Source: Sciscionella sediminilitoris (GTDB lineage: Bacteria; Actinomycetota; Actinomycetes; Mycobacteriales; Pseudonocardiaceae). From it: a stretch of 39,427 bases of DNA. The notes under the pieces are model-generated. The model did no database searches, was not told the origin of the DNA, and saw only the letters and a program-made list of their open reading frames with translations. Position 1 is the stretch's first letter. Each line of letters starts with the position of its first letter. The stretch lies in NCBI RefSeq assembly GCF_000737195.2, contig NZ_JALM01000060.1, positions 1 through 39,427 of the forward strand, written 5' to 3'. Positions 33,815-39,427 of this stretch are shown here, piece after piece. The translations under genes and the position numbers were made by a program.

Positions 33815-35077
33815 CTACAGCGGCCACCGGTTCAGGCTCGCCCCCGGTGTGCTGAGCACCGCGTCGAAGGCCGCCGGGACCGGGGCCTCGGTGACGGTGC
33901 TCTGCGCGCGCAGCCTCCCGATCGGTTCGGGCAGTCCGCGCAGGTCGGTGAGGGTGATCGACGAGCCGAGGCCCGCGGTGCACAGTTCGGCCTCGAGGGT
34001 GCCCTCGGCCGGGGCACCGATCTCGGTCGCCGCGGCGGAGAACCCGATCTCGTCCTCCCCTTCGCCGACGGTCATCTCGGGCACGCTGTCCCCGGTGTGG
34101 GTCAGTGCGATCGCCCGGTACTGGTCCCCGAGCGCGTCCGCGAGGAAGTGGCCCATGGGCAGCGCGGAGAAGAAGCCCTCGTGCAGCACCGGGGTCTTCT
34201 GGATGTGGAAGTTGTGCGCCACCAACAGGATCCGCGCGTCCGGCCCGGCGTGGTCCAGCTGCCGATCCAGGTGCCACAGCACGGACTCGGCCAGATACCG
34301 GTCCCGTACCCCGGTGTCCCCGGGCATCGGGTTCTCCGTGAACACGCCGTGCATCGCGGAGTAGGTGTAGTCGAGCGCGCACGCGGCTTCGAGGTGGCGC
34401 GCGGCCAGATCGTAGGCGGCCTGATCGGTGCGTTCGATGCTGCGTGGTTCGAGCGCGCGGAACCGCAGCAGCAGCCGGGAAAGCGTCGCGGTGAGCGCGT
34501 CCTGCTCGGCCTCGGAGAGCTGCCCCCATCCGGTGGTCGCCGAGACGGCCGATCCGCCGCCGATCCGGTCGGCGAACGCGAGCGCGGTGCGCAGCCTGGG
34601 CAGCGATTCCGGGTCGGCCTGGCCGAGATAGGCCTCGACCGGTTCGAGCACGGTGCGCAGCGCGGAACTGGTCGGCAGGTCCACCCCGGCGAACTCGATC
34701 GGCCGTTCCGCGTGCGCGTTGTGCTCGCGCAGCCAGCGCAGTAGCCCGCCGTTGATCCAGGTGGCCAGCTGCCCGCCGATCGCGGTGAGGTCATCGGCCT
34801 CACCCTCGCCGTGCGCCCAGGCGTCGGCGGCGAACCCGGTGGCGAAGCCGTATTCGGCGGCGAGCATGGTGAATCCGCAGCGCTCGACCAGGAACCGGAG
34901 CAGCCGGATCCGCGGGGTGTCGAACTCCGCCACGAAATGCGCGCCCTCGCCGAGGGCCACGACCGCGGCATCACCGATGATCTCGCGCACCGGTTCGAGC
35001 TCGTCCAGTGGCCCGTCCGGGTCGAGGGTGTCCAGCGTGTGCGCGTTGGCGCGGAACCATTCGGTGAGCGTGCTCAT
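33815..35077 (-). CDS. Erythromycin esterase family protein
   Basis: About 420 residues from ATG 35077. Family motifs are VVALGEGAHFVAEFDTPRIR (conserved Glu, His and Arg), MLAAEYGFATG (Glu), FAGVDLP and LLVAHNFHIQK (His), matching the metal-independent His/Glu active site proposed for EreB-type and related esterases. Known Ere enzymes open the macrolide ring, but most family members are of unknown substrate. TTG 35095 overlaps the stop of the upstream RpiR gene (TTGA) and could be a coupled start adding six residues. Its place inside an amino-sugar operon is unusual and argues for a native ester substrate. Confidence 0.9.
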   Translation of the reverse strand: MSTLTEWFRANAHTLDTLDPDGPLDELEPVREIIGDAAVVALGEGAHFVAEFDTPRIRLLRFLVERCGFTMLAAEYGFATGFAADAWAHGEGEADDLTAIGGQLATWINGGLLRWLREHNAHAERPIEFAGVDLPTSSALRTVLEPVEAYLGQADPESLPRLRTALAFADRIGGGSAVSATTGWGQLSEAEQDALTATLSRLLLRFRALEPRSIERTDQAAYDLAARHLEAACALDYTYSAMHGVFTENPMPGDTGVRDRYLAESVLWHLDRQLDHAGPDARILLVAHNFHIQKTPVLHEGFFSALPMGHFLADALGDQYRAIALTHTGDSVPEMTVGEGEDEIGFSAAATEIGAPAEGTLEAELCTAGLGSSITLTDLRGLPEPIGRLRAQSTVTEAPVPAAFDAVLSTPGASLNRWPL

Positions 35078-35091
35078 ACCGAGCACCGTAC

Positions 35092-35967
35092 TCAACCCTG
35101 GTGTTTCGCACCGCGGTGGTGTTTCGGGGCGAGCGCGTCCAGCGAGGACTGCAGTGCCTCGATGCTTCCCTTGCGGGCCTTGGCCATCCCGATGAACAGG
35201 CAGTCGACCACGAGCAGCTGGCTGAACCGGCTGGACAGCGAGACCGGGGGCAGTTCGGTGCCCCGCCCCTCCGCGGCGAACAGCACTTCACCGGCCACCG
35301 CGGTGATCGCCGACTGCGCGTTCCCGGTGATCGCGATCGTGTCCGCGCCCGCCTCCGCGGCCCGCTGCAGCGGTTCGATCACCTCGGCGGTGTTGCCGGA
35401 GTGGCTGATCCCGATGGCCACGTCCCCGCCGCGCAGTTGCAGCGCACTGGTGATGGACACGTGCATCTCGGTGTGCGCCTGCGCGGCGATCCCGATGCGC
35501 AGCAGCTTGTGCGCGAGGTCCTGGGCGACCAGTCCGGAGGTCATCAGCCCGTAGATGTCCACCCGCCGCGCCGCACCGACCAGTTCCACCGCGCGCCGCA
35601 GCGCGTCCACATCCAGGGCGTGGGCAGTGTCCCCGAGCGAATCCTGCCCGTCCCTGGTGAGCTTCGCGATCACGGTCGGCAACTCGTCCTCGGCACTGAC
35701 CGGACCGAACAGCCGCTCGCCATCGGGTTCCCCGGCCTTGGCGGCGTACGCGACCAGCGCCATCCGCAGCTGCCGGTAACCGTGGTACCCGAGCAGCCGC
35801 GCGGTCCTGGCCACGGTCGCCTCGCTGGTGTTCGCGCGTTCGGCGAGCTCACCGAGACTGCGCTCGGCACACGCCTGCGGTTCGTCGAGCAGCAGCTGGG
35901 CGACCGCGCGCGGCAGCGCGGGCAGCGCGGGCAGCAGCGATCGGACGCCTGCGGGAAAGTCGGTCAC
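35092..35967 (-). CDS. MurR/RpiR-family regulator with intact SIS domain
   Basis: A 291-residue regulator. The N-terminal HTH_6 domain has ERANTSEATVARTARLLGYH (about 43-62). The SIS domain (about 125-260) has VDIYGLMTSGLVAQDLAHKL and the phosphosugar loop ISHSGNTAEVIEP, so it should sense a sugar phosphate, most simply N-acetylmannosamine-6-phosphate or N-acetylglucosamine-6-phosphate given the adjacent nanE and nanK genes. It starts 4 bases after the nanE stop. A likely target is the palindrome pair in the nanK/MFS intergenic region. Confidence 0.92.
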   Translation of the reverse strand: MTDFPAGVRSLLPALPALPRAVAQLLLDEPQACAERSLGELAERANTSEATVARTARLLGYHGYRQLRMALVAYAAKAGEPDGERLFGPVSAEDELPTVIAKLTRDGQDSLGDTAHALDVDALRRAVELVGAARRVDIYGLMTSGLVAQDLAHKLLRIGIAAQAHTEMHVSITSALQLRGGDVAIGISHSGNTAEVIEPLQRAAEAGADTIAITGNAQSAITAVAGEVLFAAEGRGTELPPVSLSSRFSQLLVVDCLFIGMAKARKGSIEALQSSLDALAPKHHRGAKHQG

Positions 35968-35971
35968 CGGT

Positions 35972-36673
35972 TCATTGTGGACGCTGCGGGACCGCGGCGG
36001 CGAAACTCCTGGTGATCCAGGCCGGGTCGGTGATCGCGGTACCGACGACCGCGGTCCATGCGCCCCGCTCGAAGGCGGCGCGCACCTGTTCCGGGGTGTG
36101 CAGCCGCCCCTCCGCGATCACCGGGACGGCCAGTTCGGCGGCGAGTGTCCCGAGCAGTTCCAGATCCGGACCGTCACTCTGCCCCTCGGTCTCCGCGGTG
36201 TAGCCGGAGAGCGTGGTCCCGACACAGTCCGCGCCGGCGCGCGCGGCGAAGATCCCGTCCGCCGCGGTGGCCACATCGGCCATCACCAGTGCGCCCCGCG
36301 CGTGCACCGCGGCCACCAGATCGGCGAAGCTCTCCCCGTTCGGCCGCTCCCGGTCGGTACCGTCCGCGGCCACGATGTGCGCGCCCGCGTCCACGATCCC
36401 GAGCGCGCGTTCCACGGTCGGGGTGATGAACACCGATTCCGGGGAACGCAGGCTCTCGTCCTTCCACAGCCCGATCACCGGCAGCTCGACCCCGGCGTGC
36501 ACGGCCGCGATGTCCCCCGGCCCGTTGCACCGGATCGCCGCGGCGCCACCGGCTTCGGCCGCGCGGGCCATCCGCGCGATGGTCGGGGTGTCCCGCAGCG
36601 GATTCCCCGCGCGCGCCTGACAGGACACGATCAGCCGCCCGCGCAGCTCCGCGAGCAGGTCTCGAGTGGTCAC
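35972..36673 (-). CDS. nanE: N-acylglucosamine-6-phosphate 2-epimerase
   Basis: A 233-residue TIM barrel converting N-acetylmannosamine-6-phosphate to N-acetylglucosamine-6-phosphate in sialic-acid breakdown. Signatures are LIVSCQARAGNPLRDT, AAAIRCNGPGDIAAV, PVIGLWKDES (catalytic Lys), ADVATAADGIFAARAGADCV, TTLSGYT and PVIAEGRLHTPEQ (catalytic Glu). GTG 36673 has AGGAGA 7 bases before it; the GTG at 36691 has none. The upstream nanK stop is 11 bases away. Confidence 0.94.
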   Translation of the reverse strand: MTTRDLLAELRGRLIVSCQARAGNPLRDTPTIARMARAAEAGGAAAIRCNGPGDIAAVHAGVELPVIGLWKDESLRSPESVFITPTVERALGIVDAGAHIVAADGTDRERPNGESFADLVAAVHARGALVMADVATAADGIFAARAGADCVGTTLSGYTAETEGQSDGPDLELLGTLAAELAVPVIAEGRLHTPEQVRAAFERGAWTAVVGTAITDPAWITRSFAAAVPQRPQ

Positions 36674-36683
36674 CGCAGTTCTC

Positions 36684-37589
36684 CTATTCACTATCGCCGA
36701 GTACGAGTGCGGCCGCCCCGATCACCGAGGCGTCCGCGCCGAGCCGGGCCGCGAGAAGCTCGATCCGGCGCAGCGGGGCGAGCAGTTCGGCTACGAAGGC
36801 CTCGCGCACCTGGTCCAGGAACGGCCCTTCCATCCGGGTGACCCCGCCACCGAGCACCACCTGGTCCGGGTCGAGCAGGTTCGCCGCACCGCCGAGCGCG
36901 CGTCCGAGGGTGGCCGCGGCGGTGCCGATCACGGTGCGCGCGAGCTCCTCGCCGGCTGCGGCGCGCCGGGCCACCTCGCGCAGATCCGTGATCCCGGCGT
37001 CCCCGCTCGCTTCCCGGTAGGCCGCGGCGATCGCGGGCCCGCTCGCGGCGGCTTCGAGGTGCCCGGCCCGGCCGCAGGAACAGCGCCGATGGCCGCCGAC
37101 CGGTTGGTGCCCGATCCCGCCCGCCGTGTGGTGACTGCCGTGGCGCAGCTTTCCGTCCACGACGAGCGCGCCGCCGATCCCGGTGCCGATCGCCGCGTAC
37201 AGCACCGTGCCCGCGATACCCGTGCCGAACCGCAACTCCCCCGCGGCGAGCGCGTTCACATCGTTGTCCACGGCGACCGGGACCCCGAACCTGGCGCGCA
37301 GCCAGGGCCCCACCTCGGTGCCCGCCCAGCCGGGGAGCAGGTCCGTCGCCGAACGGATCGTCCCGGTTGCCGCGTCGACCACGCCCCCGGTGCCGACCCC
37401 GATCGCGGTGAACTCCCGGCCTTCACCGACCGCGCGCGCCGCCTGTTCGATTCCCTCGAGCACTCCCTGCCCGCCGCGATCGGTCGGGGTGGGCAGGTTG
37501 GTTCGCGCGTGCACCGCGCCGGTGGCGTCCACGAGCCCGGCGGCGATCTTGGTGCCGCCGACGTCGACGCCGATGCGTAACTGATCCAT
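36684..37589 (-). CDS. nanK: ROK-family sugar kinase, probable N-acetylmannosamine kinase
   Basis: A 301-residue kinase with IGVDVGGTKIAAGLVD phosphate loop, catalytic Asp110 in VDNDVNAL, and the ROK zinc region GHQPVGGHRRCSCGRAGHLE. Zinc ligands would be His161, Cys170, Cys172 and His177, the last replacing the usual third Cys. No HTH is present, so it is a kinase rather than a ROK repressor. With NanE it would turn ManNAc into GlcNAc-6-P. It is the first gene of a five-gene minus-strand cluster; sialate lyase, deacetylase and deaminase genes are not in the window. Assignment to ManNAc rather than glucose rests on nanE. Confidence 0.88.
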   Translation of the reverse strand: MDQLRIGVDVGGTKIAAGLVDATGAVHARTNLPTPTDRGGQGVLEGIEQAARAVGEGREFTAIGVGTGGVVDAATGTIRSATDLLPGWAGTEVGPWLRARFGVPVAVDNDVNALAAGELRFGTGIAGTVLYAAIGTGIGGALVVDGKLRHGSHHTAGGIGHQPVGGHRRCSCGRAGHLEAAASGPAIAAAYREASGDAGITDLREVARRAAAGEELARTVIGTAAATLGRALGGAANLLDPDQVVLGGGVTRMEGPFLDQVREAFVAELLAPLRRIELLAARLGADASVIGAAALVLGDSE

Positions 37590-37631
37590 GCGTTCTCCGT
37601 CCCGGTACTTGCCCGCGAGCGAGTACGGTGT

Positions 37632-37675
37632 AACAGTAACAGTTACAACTGTACGACGAAGTAATAGTTACTGTT
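37632..37675. promoter_or_regulatory. Paired palindromic operator between nanK and the MFS gene
   Basis: An AT-rich island in otherwise GC-rich DNA holds GTAAC-A-GTTAC (37636-37646) and AGTAA-TAG-TTACT (37660-37672), with centres 25 bases apart. The outer arms AACAGTAAC (37632-37640) and GTTACTGTT (37667-37675) are also exact inverted copies. It sits between divergent starts at 37589 and 37694, so it can control both operons. Confidence 0.7.
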
Positions 37676-37693
37676 TTCCGTGGAGGTGCCCTG

Positions 37694-39049
37694 GTGGCCA
37701 GTGGAACACGTGCGACGAGGTTGGTGCTGCTCGCCTCGGTGACCGCGGCCGTGGGCGGACTGCTGTTCGGTTACGACACCGGGGTCATCTCGAGTTCGCT
37801 GATCTTCATCAAGCGCGAATTCGGACTCGACGCGCTCGAGCAGGGCATGATCGCCAGCGCCCTCGCGGTGGGCGCGATCCTCGGTGCGGTCGGGGCGGGT
37901 CCGCTCGCCGACCGGTTCGGCCGCAAGCCCGCGGTACTCGCCGCTTCCGGGGTGTTCGCGATCGGCGGGGTGTTCGCCGCGCTCTCCCCCAATGCGGCGA
38001 GCCTGATCGCCGCGCGGGTGGTCATCGGCGTCTCGGTGGGCGCTGCCTCGGTGCTCGTTCCGCTGTTCATCGCCGAGATCGCCCCGCCCGCGATCCGCGG
38101 ACGGCTGGTCACCCTCAACCAGTTGATGATCACCATCGGCATCCTGGTCAGTTACCTCATCGGGTACCTGCTCTCCGAGATCGAAGGCTGGCGGTGGATG
38201 TTCGCCTTCGCGGTGATCCCGGCCGCGCTGCTGGCCGCCGGGATGAGCGTACTGCCGGAGACCCCGCGCTGGCTGATCGCGCACGACCGGATGGACCGGG
38301 CCCGCACCGAACTGGCCCGGTTGCGCACCGGCGAGGATGTGGATCGCGCCGTCGAGGAGGAGATCGCCGCGATCCGGGACACCAAGGCCCAGGGCCGGGT
38401 CGGCTGGCGGCAGGTCACCGGGCGCAGCGTGCGGCCCGCCCTGCTCGTCGGGCTCGGTATCCAGTTCCTCGCCCAGCTCACCGGGGTGAACGCGGTCATC
38501 TACTACGCGCCGACGATCCTCACCAATGCCGGTCTCGGGGCCAGCGCGGCGATCCTGGCCACGGTCGGCGTCGGGGTGATCAACGTCGTGATGACCGTGG
38601 TCGGCATGTCGCTGATCGATCGCAGCGGACGGCGGCCGTTGTTGTTGTGGGGACTGGGTTTCATGATTCCCGCGCTGATCGTGCTCGGTTTCGTGCTCGC
38701 CACCGGGACCCTGTCCGGATTCGGCCTCGTGCTCGCGATCGTCGGGCTGCTCGCCTACATCGCCGCGGTCGCGGTGAGCGTGGACACCATCGTGTTCGTC
38801 ATCCCCGCCGAGATCTACCCGCTTCGGGTGCGCGGCAAGGCGATGGGAATCACGCTCGTGATGAACTGGTCGATGAATTTCGTGATCTCGTTGAGTTTCC
38901 TCCCGGTGTTGCAGTCGATCGGGCCGCGCCCCACGTTCTGGATCTTCGCCGCCCTGTGCCTGGTGATGTGGCTGTTCGTGCGGTTCGTGGTGCCGGAGAC
39001 CAAGGGCCGCAGCCTGGAGGAGATCGAGCACGGTCTGCGGCGCGACTGA
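37694..39049 (+). CDS. Sugar-porter family MFS transporter
   Basis: A 451-residue, 12-segment permease. Sugar-porter signatures are LLFGYDTGVISSSLIF, ADRFGRKPAV, PPAIRGRLVTLNQLMITIG, VLPETPRWL, the middle QFLAQLTGVNAVIYYAP, FVIPAEIYPLRVRGKAMG and C-terminal VPETKGRSLEEIE. Family members take up hexoses, pentoses or inositol, mostly with protons. Divergence from the nanK-nanE operon suggests ManNAc, GlcNAc or sialic acid uptake, though this subfamily is not a known amino-sugar carrier. GTG start with GGAGGT 6 bases before it. Confidence 0.94.
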   Translation: MASGTRATRLVLLASVTAAVGGLLFGYDTGVISSSLIFIKREFGLDALEQGMIASALAVGAILGAVGAGPLADRFGRKPAVLAASGVFAIGGVFAALSPNAASLIAARVVIGVSVGAASVLVPLFIAEIAPPAIRGRLVTLNQLMITIGILVSYLIGYLLSEIEGWRWMFAFAVIPAALLAAGMSVLPETPRWLIAHDRMDRARTELARLRTGEDVDRAVEEEIAAIRDTKAQGRVGWRQVTGRSVRPALLVGLGIQFLAQLTGVNAVIYYAPTILTNAGLGASAAILATVGVGVINVVMTVVGMSLIDRSGRRPLLLWGLGFMIPALIVLGFVLATGTLSGFGLVLAIVGLLAYIAAVAVSVDTIVFVIPAEIYPLRVRGKAMGITLVMNWSMNFVISLSFLPVLQSIGPRPTFWIFAALCLVMWLFVRFVVPETKGRSLEEIEHGLRRD

Positions 39050-39173
39050 GCGGGTGCCGGCTTGCACTGCTCAGCGCGGTGACAGCACAGGGCGCCGGAG
39101 GAGATCCCGTCGACGGCCTCACGTGACTGCTGACCACGTCGTCAACCGCCCCGACAACCGACGCCGCGTACAC

Positions 39174-39427
39174 CTACAACGTGCGGTATTCGGGTGCGGT
39201 GAATTCGGGTTTTCCGTTGTGGATGCGGACTTGCCATTCGGTGTGGTGGATCAGGGTGTGATGCTGGCGGCAGAGCAGCACCATGTTGTCCTCGGCGGTG
39301 GGTCCACCGTTGGCGTGGTGCTGGATGTGGTGGGCTTGGGTGAGTGCGGGTGGTTTGTCGCAGTCGGGGTGGGCGCACCCCTTGTCTCTGGCGATGAGTC
39401 TGCGTCTGAGTTTGGGTGGTGCGGTGC
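39174..39427 (-). CDS. HNH endonuclease of the 13E12/DUF222 repeat family, C-terminal part
   Basis: The frame is open from the right edge to TAG at 39176-39174, giving about 83 residues. It shows a complete HNH module: RRRLIARDKGCAHPDCDKPP, then ALTQAHHIQHHANGGPTAED, then NMVLLCRQHHTLIHH, ending APEYRTL. Cys pairs and the AHH/HH residues make a ββα-metal site. The N-terminal DUF222 region lies outside the window. Such genes occur in many near-identical copies in actinobacterial genomes and behave like mobile or repeated elements. Base use here is richer in repeated GGTG/GTGG words than in neighbouring genes. Confidence 0.9.
   Translation of the reverse strand, partial: TAPPKLRRRLIARDKGCAHPDCDKPPALTQAHHIQHHANGGPTAEDNMVLLCRQHHTLIHHTEWQVRIHNGKPEFTAPEYRTL

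Noticed and set aside
33771-34529. N-terminal extension of the second RpiR frame
   Set aside because: It is antiparallel in meaning to the erythromycin-esterase-like gene on the same strand in another frame and is Arg/Gly-rich without a domain.
39142-39378. 78-codon minus-strand open frame rich in Arg, Pro and His
   Set aside because: It is in a different frame from the HNH module, whose motifs are complete in the edge-open frame 39174-39427.

Overview
The window comes from a high-GC actinomycete chromosome. Codon third positions are strongly G/C, GTG and TTG starts are frequent, and several promoters look leaderless. The block proC / small excisionase-like HTH gene / 33-residue bS22 gene / galE2-like SDR / PlsC-like acyltransferase matches the order I remember around Rv0500-Rv0502 of Mycobacterium tuberculosis. 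A suborder such as Pseudonocardiales or Corynebacteriales is therefore likely; I lean to a Pseudonocardiaceae-type genome, but this is inference. No tRNA, rRNA, CRISPR array, insertion sequence or phage gene was found. No gene-free stretch exceeds 300 bases; the longest gaps (16776-17054 and 30362-30629) hold regulatory elements.

1-16.2 kb is mostly a minus-strand housekeeping region. It carries a HAD-IB phosphatase (cut by the left edge, plus strand), lysophospholipid acyltransferase, SDR, bS22, HTH protein, ProC, a thioesterase, proline dehydrogenase, PhoU, an acidic membrane protein, a GGDEF protein, a small exported protein, DusB, LysA, a Cu-only-type SodC, an alpha/beta hydrolase, an LLM flavin/F420 oxidoreductase and an amidase close to the Rhodococcus enantioselective amidase. 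Proline dehydrogenase here and P5C dehydrogenase at 26-27.7 kb together oxidise proline to glutamate, while ProC runs the opposite reaction.

16.3-21.8 kb holds a VOC protein and then the most interesting unit: a cobalamin riboswitch followed by a hairpin that covers the Shine-Dalgarno sequence of a Dpp/Nik-type ABC importer (Tat-type lipoprotein, two permeases, one fused double ATPase). The genes overlap tightly and end directly against a convergent Clp ATPase. The control element predicts an importer for cobalt, a cobalt chelate or a corrinoid rather than peptides.

21.8-30.4 kb has the ClpC-like ATPase divergent from an unusual glutamyl-tRNA synthetase. The shared promoter carries HAIR-like inverted repeats and a near-consensus CRP site. 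P5C dehydrogenase follows, then a methionine importer MetQNI on the minus strand whose binding protein is membrane-anchored rather than lipidated.

30.6-32.9 kb is a PadR regulator, a DUF1048 protein and a two-gene DrrAB-type ABC exporter, a probable inducible efflux operon. 32.9-39.0 kb is an amino-sugar/sialic-acid-like locus: NanK-like ROK kinase, NanE epimerase, a SIS-domain RpiR regulator, an erythromycin-esterase-family protein and a second RpiR regulator, divergent from a sugar-porter MFS permease. The divergent promoter has a striking AT-rich repeated palindrome. The right edge cuts a 13E12/DUF222-type HNH protein.
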